From Hymenopus coronatus (lineage: Eukaryota > Arthropoda > Insecta > Mantodea > Hymenopodidae): DNA of 64,000 bases. A program made the translations under genes and the position numbers. A model generated the notes under the pieces. That model was given only the letters and a program-made list of their open reading frames with translations, was not told where the DNA came from and did no database searches. The stretch lies in assembly GCA_030762935.1 (NCBI GenBank), contig CM060884.1, positions 71,053,696-71,117,695 on the forward strand, in the 5' to 3' direction. This document shows, one piece after another, positions 1-13,200 of this stretch; the stretch's first letter is position 1; the number at the start of each line of letters is the position of its first letter.

Positions 1-484
1 TAGCAGTTATGATGGTTTCATTGTTTTAATGGGTCACAAAATTGCCGGATTGAGGTTCAGTGCACACGGTATAACTATGACATGATGGAGAAGATGTGGC
101 CTCTATTGCCACTTTCAAAACGTGTTGCACTATCTAGCATTGCTCACTGTTTGGCCTCGTTCAGTTCCTGCTAGTAGATAAACCAGTGAACACTGAAAGT
201 GAGAATAGATGAAAAATGTTCAAAAATATGAAAGGGTTGGTGTTCGACACTGAACAAATTTGTGGATGATTCAAACATATTTTGAGTGACTGGAGGAGAA
301 CCTTTTCTTTCGATACAGTAAAGATGTATCTTGTAATTCACTGCAGTGAAATCTGTGAGAGTTTGGTTGATTTATGTTCATTGTCTTCACAGAGCTTTAC
401 ATGTTGTAATCCCAAATTTTTTTGTATTAAGCTTATACTTTTATATATATTGATACAAGGCATTTTTATATACTAATGATATTA
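1..484. other. AT-rich sequence, nothing recognised
   Basis: No coding signature, RNA gene or repeat was recognised here. It is upstream of the first visible gld2 exon, so it may be intron or intergenic sequence. Confidence 0.5.
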
Positions 485-781
485 TTAAATGTTTTGTTGC
501 ATTACGATATAAATTAAAACACATTGCTTGTTGATGTATTCTTTTCTCCAAGTTTCACTTCCTTTGCATTTAAATATTGTGTTTTCCAGATCTGCATTTA
601 CACCACATTTAGGACATTGATTTTGTGGATATCCTTCCTTGGATCTTTCAACTTCCATATTCCTGTTCTTACTCATGTCATGCCTTCTCGCTCCTCTTTG
701 TTCATATCGATGTATTTTTTCCCTTCCTCGTGAATCTTTCATAGATATATTTAACTGCATGTATTTCCACCTTCTCCACAT
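485..781 (-). pseudogene. LINE 3' tail with zinc-knuckle-like residues
   Basis: A 98-codon open frame on the minus strand carries QCPKCGVNADLENTIFKC. This resembles the cysteine-rich segment often found after the reverse transcriptase or RNase H region of non-LTR retrotransposons. No other LINE domain is visible nearby, so this would be a short 5'-truncated remnant. A chance open frame in AT-rich DNA is the alternative. Confidence 0.4.
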
Positions 782-784
782 GTA

Positions 785-1545
785 CTATTTATATAGTGTA
801 TAGAGAAGATATTTGATGTCAATATTTCACGAGAAATACAATTTTTGAAAGCCCCTGAATAATAGCAAATTTTAGAAAATGGACTGTATGTGAGCATACG
901 TGCAGCATGGTTCAAAAACAAAAATGCTGTTAAATACCAAATTTGATACTGAGGTTTAATAACTTCTAAGGATGTAGCACAAAGATTTTCAAGAAAATTT
1001 GCCCACCCCAAACTACTCTTTACATGGAAAAGTTTTTTTGAAAATGTATTTCTTAAAAAGGCTCTAACAATTTTGATTAAAATAATTATATTAAAAGATA
1101 TTTACATGACAAATATATGTCTAGAATTTTCTGGGAATAGCCTCTGAAGACCTCTTCATTCTGGATTAATTTTGCATAACTGGTAAACCGTAAGATAGAG
1201 AAAAAAAAAAAAAAAAAACATACTACAAAAAGTCGTAAGATAGAGGGAAAAAAACTTACTACAAAAAGTGTAGATCTCATTAAAACTTTGTCTCACATTT
1301 TTGTAGAGTTAACCGTATTCAGGTATTCCTTGTTATTGGTTTAAATTTTAAGCTTTAAACTTCTCTCAAACAGGAGGTCATCTTTCATTTCATCTCTCTT
1401 TTGTTTTACTTCTGGACGTGCAAAGCGAAAACTGAATTGCATTTTCTCACATAGCAACCAGCTTTTTAAAAGATTTGACTCCCGCTTTAGCCTAGTGCAT
1501 TACCTCTCTTCTCTTCTCCATTTCTGCTAATGTTTGTTAATTACC
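785..1545 (-). repeat. Rep-1 repeat, minus orientation, decayed
   Basis: It starts with the family's terminal tract, here tatagtgtatagagaag, and runs through the usual blocks in order to the 5' block with tttctgctaatg. An extra run of 18 A at about 1201 and small indels mark it as old. See the copy at 52288-53124 for a description of the family. Confidence 0.75.
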
Positions 1546-2590
1546 ACAATGTACACCCCCGCTGCTGAATCCTTGCACTTGACAGTTGGTACATCAGCTA
1601 AAAACAGATGAAAAGCTTTACCCGTTTGACTTTCTGAACCAATCACAAAGTAGCATTCCACAATGGAAACGAATCTAGATGCCGCACCATTGCAATATCT
1701 AGCTGATTCCAACCACACACTAGTTTGTGAACTGATAACACGTGCGTTGAGCGGTTCTGTGCAAGCTATGTATTATTCGTTGTTATTTATATTTGTTATT
1801 ATTGTTGGTGTGAGGGAACATAAGACTTTCACAATTGTAGAGGGGATAGACTTTTGCAGAAGGTGAGGCGATTGTGGATGCAGATTCATGCAAGAAGAAA
1901 GTGAATCATGTGCACAAAATAATATGAAAAGCACAGGAATTAAATAGAATTATCATTGAATGTGAACCACTACTGATATGTCTTGGTGACGACGACGATG
2001 TTGATGATGACCATGGCGATGATTCCGAGAATGATGACGATGGACTTGGATGGGATTGAGCCATTAAAATTCTAAACCGGGGAAAATACTTACGTTTCAC
2101 TCATTGTAACAAGCTATTTTGCATTAATTTGTTCTATATTGTCATAATACGTAATGTGTGCTACATATGTTATAGTATCACCGTTATTTTCAATTAACAT
2201 CAATAATGACAAATTAGTTTTATCATTTATTGTGTATACTGTTTACACACGATAGAGATATTTGAAATCAGCTGGGTTGTTTACTAGTTATTCTGACAAT
2301 GCCGCAAAGGCAGCATAGCCAACCATATGTGAAACTACCCGTACTGTCGAGTGCAAGGATTCAGATTAAAGAATAATATTTTGTAACAATAGTTTGTAAG
2401 TCATGTGATTGGAACACCTCAGATTTTTCGTATTACTTCCTTGATTTTTGTGGCAATTAACTGTTGTAAAAATTCAAAATCTTTGTCTTAGTTTCTGAAA
2501 ATGTTAAATTTTCTAAATCATTGCTGCTTTTGAAACTCTGCCTGCCATTTCTGACATTTTGGACTGCTGCTTTGTTAGCATGTACTGCCA
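1546..2590. other. No gene recognised; short GAY-rich tract
   Basis: No conserved domain was seen. A gacgacgatgttgatgatga-type tract at about 1987-2045 could encode an Asp/Glu-rich stretch in one frame, but stops flank it closely and it has no splice context. It is best read as a simple-sequence tract. Confidence 0.4.
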
Positions 2591-2599
2591 AGTAAGATC

Positions 2600-3470
2600 A
2601 TAAGGTGTCAGTGAAAATTATGGTTACACTAACAGTTATGATATAAACAAAACATTAAATAACTTAGATGAATGGTTCTCATTAAATGGAATGAACTTGA
2701 ATAAATAAAAAAACTAGTATTATAAAGTTTAATACTACTGTAAATGCAAATTCAGGATAAGATAACTCATTAAAAGAAACAACAAAAGACTGCAGCAAAA
2801 TATTTGGAATGTACATAGGTAAATATATAAAATGGAACATCATATGGAATATATAACTAAGAAACTAAATTGAGCCTGTTTTAATATTCTATGTCTGACA
2901 CATATAATGAATATAGAAACAAAAAAAAAATGGTCTATTTTAGTTATTTTCACTCAATCCTGACCTATGGCATAATAATATGGGAAATGCACCTGGGTGG
3001 GAAACTATTGAGAATACAGAAAAAAAATATGCATAATGTCGCATGCAGACTTCAAAGGCTCTAGTAAACCACTATTTAAAAAATTAAAAATATTAACAAT
3101 GCCCTCAATATATCTCTAAGAGTTGCTAATCTATGTTTAAAAAATTGACAATTTCATGGAAAAATAAAACTGACATCACTACAACACCCGGAAATAATCT
3201 AACATAAAATTCCGCATGCATAGACTAACATTCTATAAAAAAAAACAACCCTACAATATGGTTATAAAAGTATATAATAAACTGCCACAAAAAATCAAAG
3301 ATATAAATTTATTCACAAAAAGAGTTAAAGAAATATTAGTAAATAAAACATATTACTCTATACAAGAATTTATGGATGACAGAAATTTGGAGCCACTAAG
3401 CTAATATACATATTATATTATTACCATACAAATCAGTGTTTCAATATATTTTAAAAAGATATCTTTATAT
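2600..3470 (+). pseudogene. LINE reverse-transcriptase 3' end (jockey-like), decayed
   Basis: Translation across several frames gives the typical end of a jockey-like ORF2: LDEWFSLNGMNLNK, then WNIIW, then YNKLPQKIKDINLFTKRVKE and YYSIQEFM before a stop at 3403. The last 62 codons (3216-3403) are open and the rest is frameshifted. It is a relative of the better copy at 53150-54600. It lies about 200 bp upstream of the first visible gld2 exon in the same orientation, probably within an upstream gld2 intron. Confidence 0.7.
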
Positions 3471-3662
3471 CATGAAGAATATTAGAATTTAAGGTACTCG
3501 AGTATAGTTTTTGGCGAGTCACCAGTTTATGAAATTAGACTCACAATGAAAACATTACATGACAATAAATATTCTATTCTAATTTATATCACATGTAATC
3601 AGCCTAAGTGTGTTCAACCAAAAAAAAATAAAAGCTCTATCACTTTTGTGTGTTTTATCTAG

Positions 3663-3831
3663 ACCTCTTTTCCACGTTATGGACTCTATCTTGTGGGATC
3701 CACGATGAATGGTTTTGGCAGTGACAATAGTGATGTGGACATGTGCCTTCTAGTTCGACATTCGGAGATGGACCAACGCAATGAAGCCGTGGGTCACCTC
3801 GAGCAGCTCCTTAAATATCTTCGACATTGTG
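3663..3831 (+). CDS. Gld2: gld2 exon a: catalytic Asp pair
   Basis: The exon follows a pyrimidine-rich tttatctag acceptor and begins in phase 0 with TSFPRYGLYLVG. It carries the GS...DVD catalytic motif and ends in phase 1 at a ggtaagt donor after LRHC. Confidence 0.93.
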
Positions 3832-4140
3832 GTAAGTTCTTGCAAAAACCTCAATTGTCACAGAATAGAGAAAGTGACTTTTTCTTTAACTTTTTTGACA
3901 ATGTCATTCTGTAATTATGCCAGCCTTAGAGTGGAAGAACCTTATGTAAACAAAAACATTTGACAAGCATACAAATGCTGGTGTGCATTATGCCAATTAG
4001 GTGATTCAGGTCAAAAGCAGGTATGGTTTGCCCAGGGCGTAATAATAAAATTTGCAGGCCAGTATTTCATGTTGTTTTTGTTTACATTTGGGTTCCCTTC
4101 TAAGGTTGGGGGGGGGATGATAATGAATGACCATTTATAT

Positions 4141-4211
<71 letters not shown>

Positions 4212-7200
4212 GTGTGTGTGTAGAGTTAACCACTTTTGAGATCTTCCTTGTTACTAGTTTTAATTTTAAACTACTTAACATTTTCTCATGCGAGAAGTCA
4301 ATTTTCATTGCATCCCTTTTGTTTTAGTCTCAGCAATGCAAAAGAGAAACAAATTTCCGTTGTTTCACATATCAAAAACAATTTTAATGAAAGGGTGTTT
4401 TGGAACAGTATGAATAGAATATTTTTGAGTTGGGTTTGTAACACTTAAGTATCACTTATGTATAATTTTTCCAGACCGGTTTCGATGCCATATGGGCATC
4501 ATTGTCGAATGTTTGACTATCACTTTAGCCTAGAGCACTATTTCCCTTCTACTTACAAGGAAGCACATAAGACCATTTCTGCTAATTTTTAGCTTGATTA
4601 ACACGCCATGGATAAAAGAATAAGCTTTTATAAGAAAAGTTTGTTTGTGGAACAGCTGGAGAAAGTCACATGAATAGAATGCATCAGATTCTCTTAAAAT
4701 AATTAAAATTAAGGAATAACTGCTCAAAAATTTACTGCCACAAAAATCAAGGTAGTAATGTGAAAAATCTGTTGTTCCATTTACATAACTTACGAACTAT
4801 TAATATAATAATTAATAATTGTAACAAATCTTCACTTATCTTTTGGAATCCAAGGACTAGTTTCACGAAACTCTTAATATCACTTTAATACTTTTTGCAT
4901 CTTCAGAATATTGTTGGACTGATCAGCAATTACATTTGCAGCACAGATATAGAGAGAGATAGATTGGAAATGCCCAATCAGTACACTTTTGAGATGAGCA
5001 TGCCTTGTGTGGGTTAAATGTGCACACAAATATATATTTTGTGGTGCTAAATGATTTAATTAAGCAGTAAATTTAGACTGAAGTTTTAAATCAGTATAAT
5101 GGTCAATACGTGAGTGCTGTTTGGTTGTAGTTTCTCGAATAGCAGAAGCAAAAACAAGGAAAAGGAAATGCTCTAGACGTTCTCAGGCTTCAAGCCAGGT
5201 GAGGTGATGTGGAGACATTGACGTTTCGGGAGCATACATCTCTCCCTTCTTTGGGATGCTGAATGATTGGATCGGTATTGGGGCTGAAGTTGGCTCTGTG
5301 GTCCATCTTGAAGCAGTGTTCCGAGAGCCCGGATTTTTCTGGTTGCATTAGGCGGATAGACCTCTCATGCTCCTTGACCCTGGTAGTTATGGTCCTACCT
5401 GTTTCACCTATGTATGGGGCACCACAATCACAAGGAATGCGATAAACTCCCGGTACTTGGAGGCCTAGCTGGTCTCTCACTTGCCTAATTAGGTTTTTAT
5501 CTTTGGAGGAGGTTTGTGTATGGTCTTGATGTATTTTGCCAGGATTCTGGTGATTTTTCCGGAGAGGTTGCTGGTGTATGGAATGCACGCTGTGGCAGTG
5601 GCTTTCTCTGGAACTGGCTGTATAGTGGGCTTCGCTTTTTTGGCTTTGGTGAAATGTTTCAATACATAGGTTAGTCCACTTATTTAAGGGATTTTTCAGT
5701 GGTATACTTAGTGAAATATGTTACACATTAACAGAACAATTCTATATTGTTTGTTAGATGTTAGGTTTCCAATTCAGAAAGACCATTGAGAAGCTTGGAT
5801 AAAAGCAATTTGCAGATAAAATTGGCAACCTATTCCGGTTTATAAGAAATCTCTAGCTAATTCACCCATTTAGCAGCTATCCTGAGAAATAATTATCACA
5901 TTATGTTCTTATGATACCAGAACCGTGAGAATAGGGGGCGTGTTCCTCAGACTCAGAATGCAATGGCAATTATCGCAATATTCCTTGACCGAAATCCTTG
6001 ATTAATATCACACATTCTACTAAAGCATTAAACTAATGCTGTAATTATGGTACAACCTTTTATTACATTAACAGCTGTTTTAGTCCAAGAAATTAAAAGA
6101 AAATTAAGTTAGACTGCCTCCATGGTCGAGTGGTCAGCAAGCTGACTTCTCACCTGGAGGTCCTGGGTTCGATCTCTGCTGGGGTGGGGAATTTTTCTTT
6201 AGCCAGAATTATTCCCTATCCCCTACAGAGTCTGGAAGTATATGTGTGAGAGTGAATGTGTGTGTGTTTGAGGAAAATAAAATTATTTAAACCCAATGTA
6301 AAGAACCTATAGACAAATTGTTTCTGATGCAAAGCCCCTGATATGACCTTAGATGTTAAAGGGGGCTATATAAATGAAAAGAAGAAAAAAAAAAAATTAT
6401 GACCTTGCTGAAATGTTTACTGCAATAATACCAATTTATCAATAATAACTTCTGACAGGCCAAAAAATGTGATTGTATTAAACATTCCTTCAACTAGAGA
6501 CCTCTCCACTTCCTTTGCCCTTTGTTTTTTACTTCAAAAACTTGGAAAAACATTAATTTGACAGATGTTGTGTTTGGTGTTTATGGTTATGTAGAGTGCC
6601 ACAAGATGGCGGCACTTGCTTCAGCAAAACCCTTTGATTCGCTCCCTTTCACACTTTGTGCACACTTAACAAAGAAACACTGGTATATTATTTTTGTGTT
6701 TTCTATCAGCATGTTCTTTAGCTGAGCAGAACGCAATTTTTTGGGGTCGCATTATTTTAATTAAGTCATGATCCATGCATTCCATCAATTGTATATTCAA
6801 AGATTTTTAGCCATTGGCTTAATTTCCGGCAGAACTCGTGCATCTTCTCCCTATTGGTCCTATTTTAGCATGAAGCATCTTTGTTGGTGTGCCTATGGTC
6901 TTTAGTGTTGGCACCATGTCCACATCAGTAACGCCAGCTTCCTTTAGCTTGGGTCCAGCTACCAAAAAGTCATAGATTTATGTAATTGTGACCAATATTT
7001 GGGTGAAACAGATTTCGGTTTGCAGGGCTATTGTCTATTTAGAAATTTCAGTCAAATTAATATTTGTACAGTAATCAAAACTTGCAAATATGCACAGAAG
7101 CTTGTGACAGTGATGTGATTAAATAAAAAATAAAAGAATTTGAGTCGGTTTTTGTAACACAAACATCACGTGTTTTTACTTACTGGGACCGGTTTTGGGA

Positions 7201-10200
7201 AACACTTGTTCCCATTTTCAACCCTAAATTCAGACTAAATCTTTCTTTGTTGGCGTCAACGATGTGGTTGGTGGTGTATTAATTGTGGAGGCATCTGTTG
7301 CTGGCTCTATGAACTTCCAAAGGTTGCTGTATGGTGGTAAATCAAAATTCATGATATGGCTCTTTTTCCTCATGATGTAGATCTTCTCCCAGACATTTAA
7401 TTCTGTGAACAAAAAACAACTACAGCATTCAGAAACTGCTGTGCCTATATTTAACAGATCCTGTCCCTGCAAACAAAAAACCGGGAATTTATGAAATTAA
7501 ATGCTCCCACTGTAATCTAATATATATTGGAAGGACAAAGAGAAGTTTGGCAACCAGATTAAAGGAAAACATGAGAAACCTAAAGTACAAGCAAACAGAA
7601 AAATCAGCAGTTGCCTATCATTTTTGGACATCAGGACACGAATATAAAACTTTTAAAACCAGCATATAAACCCACAGAATTAAATGTCCGGGAGAAGATC
7701 TATATCATGAAGAAAAAGAACCATATCATGAATTTTGACCTCTGGAAGTTCATAGATCCAGCAACAGCTGCCTCCACAATTGATATACCACCAACCCCAT
7801 CATTGACACCAACGAAGAAAGATTTAGTCGGAATTTAGGGTTGAAAATGGGATCAAGTGTTCCCGAAACTGGTCCCAGTAAGTAAAAACAAGTGATATTT
7901 GTGTTACAAAAACCGACTCAAATTCTTTTATTACTTTCTCTATACGCACTATGTACATAGTGAATAGAGAAAGTATTGCACTCCACCAAAAAATTCGATA
8001 CCGAGATTTCACCGGAAATATATGTTTTAGGGTCCCCTTTATCTAAAAAAAGCATTTTCACAAAAAGGTCCATGTGTCCGTGTGTCTGTGAACACGATAA
8101 CTCAAAAATGAAAAGTCTGTAAAATACCAAACTTGGTATTTAAGTTTGGTATCTTCCAGGGATGCGACACGAAGATTTTGAGAAAAATTCCCCCACCCCA
8201 AACTACCCCTTACATGGAACTTTTTCCGAAAATTTTGATTTTTCTAAAAAATGGCTCTAATGATTTTGATTAAAATATCATATATTAAAGATATTTACCT
8301 GACAAATAAAATGTATATTTTGAATTTTCTGGGAATAGCCTCTGAAGACTACTTTATTCTGGATGAATTTTGCATAACTACTAAACCGTAAGAGATGGAC
8401 AAAAACTTAACACACAAAAAATGTAGAGCATGTTACAACACACAATTTATGTTACATAGATTTTTTTCGTGGAGTTCATCGTTTTTGAGATATTCCTTGA
8501 TATTGGATCCAGCTTTGAAAAACTTATACTTTTCTCATACAGGAATTTGTCAACTTCTGTCCACACAAACAAAGGAACATCAGTCACATAGCAACCAGCT
8601 TTTGGCTTTCACTTTAACCTATGGTACTCCCTTATTTTGCTTGTATTTGCAATAAAGCAAGGAATAAGACTATTTCTGCCAATTTTCCTCGATTAACATG
8701 AAATAAATAAAAGATAAGCTTATCAACAATAATTTGTTACAGAGAGATAGAGAAAGTCATGTGAATGGAACACATCAGATTTTTTTTTTTATTTGTACAG
8801 TAGTTTATGGGCTACACAATGATGTGTATATAATTTAGATTATTCGAAAGTTATCAATTTTGCTACTCTAATTACTAAATACTGCTTTTTAGGTAGCAAG
8901 AACTATCGCCTCATATCATAATGCACTCTGCTTTATGTTCTGAGTATACAGTAAAAGTAATATATTTCATTCGCGTGCCTTTCTCTACCTATTGTGACAA
9001 ACTATTCTTATAAAAGCTTATTCTTCTAGTTACTCATGCTATACAAGATAAACATTAACAGAGGTAATCTTAGAAGTCCTCTTAAAAGTACTCTTAGAAA
9101 TAAGAAATGGTCTTATCACTTAGTTCCATATAAATAGAAAGGAAATAAGGGAATACACTAGGCTAAACCGACGGTCAAATGTTTTAAAAGCTGGTTGAAA
9201 TTTAAATGGCTAGAAATAGGACAAAAGAAAAAGTAATTCTGTTTGAGAAAAGTTTTAGTATTTTAAAAGTAAAGCCAATAACAAGGAATATCTCGGAAAT
9301 GGCTACCTAAAAAGTTTACACAAATTTTAAGGAGATTTACATTTTTTATGTAAGTTTTTGTCTTATTCCTTACCAGTTATGCAAAAGTCATCCAGAATGA
9401 AGAGGTCTTCAGAGCCTAGTCCCACAAAGTTCAAGATATACATTTTATTTGTCATATAAATATGTGTAATATACAGCACTTTAATCAAAATCGTTAGCTA
9501 TTGTTGAGAAAATCAACATTTTGGAGAATTTTTCCAAGTATAAGGTGGTTTGGGGTTGGGTAAATTTCTGAAAAAATGTTCGTATTGCATCCTAAGAAGC
9601 TGGTGAATTTAATTATAAAGTTCGGTGTTTAACCCACTTTTTGTTTTTGAGCTATGTTGCAGACACACATGCACACCTTTTTCTAATTTTTTTCATTTCT
9701 TTCTGTAGGGGGCACTAAAATATGAGCTTCCAGTGAAATCTCTGTATAGAATTTTGGGTGGGTTGCAATACCTTCTCTACCTCTGTACTAGATGCAGAGC
9801 AGAGAAAGTAAAAAGTTGAAGTAATCTGGGTTTTCACAGATGCATTGTGTTAAAAATGTTATTGTGTAATTTAAGCACTAAGATGCATGGTAATTGAGGA
9901 TATACTTAAATTCGGAGAAATCCATAGTGTCCCTGACAGTTGCCTTATCTCGTGGCCGCTCTGTCACACTGTTGCCACTTCATCCTGTCCACAGCTGCAG
10001 CATCAAACCTCGCAGTCGCTGGACAGGGGCTCCTCTCCTAAATCGTCAACTTCATTTCTAAAGTCACTGTCATTGGTATTATCATTGTTTATATTTACAA
10101 TAATAATTACACAGGCATTAGTTGGCGTCAACTGAGACTGCATTGAGTACAAAGTGTATGAATTTCTGGCACACCTGAATATCCAATTCATGATGGAACT

Positions 10201-13200
10201 TGAAAACGTTAGCAGGCTACCATTTCTTGACGTTCTAGTGTAATGGGATACAGTAAATCAAACCTTGCGCTGTTCAGTCTAAAAGAAACCTACACATACA
10301 GATAGATGCATACCAGCTGACTCGCACCACCCCCAGCAGTTAAACCTTGCACCAAAGGACAAAATACATCTGTCACTTGGACTATCTGGCCAATGAAGCC
10401 AAACATCTAAATTATATACTCAAAGCCAATGGATATTCGACCCAGAAATACAAACCGCCAAATACAGGAACAAAGAAAAACCTCCCAGTGATGACAACAA
10501 ATGGGTTTTTTTTTTGCCATAAATCCATCAAGTCTGCAAGAGATAAGTTATTGATAAAACACATCATCAAGATGAGGTACACAAAAAAGCAGGACACTAG
10601 GATCTAAAGTACCAGCTGTGAAAGATAAACCACCACCTCTACTGAATCCTGGGGTGTATCAAATTAGCTGTGATTGTGGGGACTCGTATGTTGGTCAGAT
10701 TGGCAGATCCATCCAAACCCACAGACATATAAAGCAATCACAAGCGGAAATATCTGCCCCTGCAGAACACTTGGAAAACACCAGACATCACATAGATTTT
10801 GATGATATAAATAGTATACAGAATTCAGTTGTATACACACACACACAGAATAAGAGAGAGCATTGAAATCTTTAAAGAAAGTAGCAAAGTCAACAGAGAC
10901 GGAGGAAGACCTTTTAATTCAATTTGGAAAGCCTTACTGACACTGTGAGAAGGGATAGGAGAAGAGGGGAGGAGCCAGCCAGCATACGAGTATAATTATC
11001 AGCTCGCTAGGGCTTGCAGTGCCAGTGGCCCATGGAAGAAGCTCAACATAAGTCACAGCGAAATGCCGGCAGGGAGCAGTGTAAGAAATGATGCAGCCTA
11101 CACTGGAAACTATAACCTCAAGGAATCAACAAGGTATGATGTAAAAAATGTAAATGGCATTTTATTTATGGACGCTTTTTAACCATGTGGTTCTCAGCAT
11201 CCCATTCTATATTGGGCTTGAAAGACCGCTTAATTTTGCTCAGAGGCCTCTCTATCAGGCTTGAGGTTCTTTTACGTGCCGTAAATCTACAACACGGGAC
11301 CAACAGCTTCACTTCCCTTCCGAGGGAAGCCATACTAAGGATTTTTACACCCGAAAAAACCAATCACCCACCGCCGGGTTTGAACCTGCGACCTTGGGTA
11401 TATGAAGTTAGCATTGTAATTATTACACCACGGAGGGCGACAGGTATGATGTGAAGTGATTTATACAGTGAAACTTTTAATTTATCACGTAACTAATTTG
11501 AGTAAAATACTTACTTAATTTTTTTCCCCGGATGCATTTCAACGATATTCACCATCATCAGCGGGTGTTTGACTGGGAGGTTACAAACTGGACATCAAAC
11601 TATTTAAACATATAAAAACCACAACTGAACTAACAATTTGGGAAAGGATACACATAAGAAAAAACGTGTGTACAGAGTTATGAATTTTAAAATACCACCG
11701 GCAGACAACACCTTAATATTACCTCCAAGAAAACCAGATGGCAGTACAGAGAAAATTACGAATGTAATCTCCCCTTCTGAAGCCAAACACCCACCGACGA
11801 TGAAGATGAACATCTTTGAAATACATCCAGGAAAAAACTAAGTAAGTGAAACTATAGTGTCCATATTTGACTCAAATTAGTTGCGTAATTAATCTTTAAG
11901 GAATGTTCGTTACGTCTTTCAACAAGGATGACATTGCTTACGTAGCATGAATCTATTGGTAGAGAGGCAGACACACCTCCTATCAGCTGGCTGTGAGGAT
12001 CTCCCCCAAGTTTAGGCTGTCACTGTAAGATTACTAATATGTTACTGCATATTGCTTTTACAGAATTTATTGAGCATCCAGAACTCATCCAAGCTAAAGT
12101 GCCTATCCTAAAGTTTCGAGATACTCATCATTGTCTGGAAGTGGACCTCAATTGTAATAATGCTGTTGGCATTCGTAATACACATTTGCTCTACTGCTAT
12201 TCACAACGTAAGTAATATAATTATATTAACATAGCAATGACATTTTTGTGAAAACTTTGTCTTCTGAATAAATTCAGTAGGAGGATATGTTTTGTAATCT
12301 CTTCGATTGCATCATCAGCTTCTGCTCTTTTGTGACTTATGTTGTTACAGTTACTAGCACTAAAAAAAAATGTAAATGACGTGTTATTTATGGACGCTGT
12401 GGTTCTCAGCGTTCCATTCTAAATTGGGCATGAAAGACCGCTTAATTTTGCTCAGAGGCCTCTCTATCAGGCTTGAGGTTCTTTTACGTGCCGTAAATCT
12501 ACAACACTTGACCAACGGCTTTACTTCCCTTCCGAAGGAAGCCATGCTGGATTTTTACACCCGAAAAAAATCCATTGTCCTCCGCCGGGTTTGAACCCAC
12601 GACCTTAGGTATATGAAGTCAGCATGGTAACCATTATACCATGGAGGGCATCTTACTGTCACTAAGTGATGGATTGCCAACTACTGCAAGTAAAACAAAT
12701 TTGGTAAACAGAATCAATTAGGGATATCTCAAAATTCATTGCAAGACCTCTAAACTTGAAAATAAATATTTTCTCCCATATCATTAAATCTTTTGGTCTA
12801 TTTAAATGTTTTAATAACTTAACTTCTACATTTATTTCATGGTTAAATGACCAAAAATTAATCTGTCGCAAATGATTCATCAATCTATTTCTATTAAACA
12901 TTTCTAGAATGCTCCTTAACGCTGCTTCTAAATTAGGTTTGGTTTATCCATTGTAAACATGGCCACAATCTAAATTTAATTGATAAACACTATATTTTTA
13001 TTCCACCAAACACTTCCTACACAAATTCATTAAAAAAACAAATTCTAAATTTGCAGCAGCTAATCTGGTTGCAGATAATCATTTTTAACTGAAAAGACAT
13101 AACTCGATTCAATTCAAACTTGTAAATTTGTAATTTTCCTCAACTTAAAGTTAGAGATGTCTGTTTTTGTAAATATGCACTTCATGGGCACTAATTCTAT

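Larger units (their letters stand above)
7130..7930 (+). mobile_element. PLE with inverted pLTR: GIY-YIG domain between two hammerheads
   Basis: The plus strand encodes KKPGIYEIKCSHCNLIYIG and the expected downstream AVAYHFW block (about 7480-7850). After one frameshift come VREKIYIMKKKNHIMNFD and a stop at 7838. The same tail is present inverted at 7230-7420. Both outer edges carry aaaagaatttgagtcggttt in opposite orientations, so the element is a foldback about 0.8 kb long. Hammerheads are at 7187-7226 (-) and 7836-7876 (+). The RT domain is missing. Confidence 0.85.

Noticed and set aside
1987..2045. Acidic exon of an unknown gene
   Set aside because: In-frame stops lie close by, no splice sites fit, and it is a trinucleotide-like simple tract.
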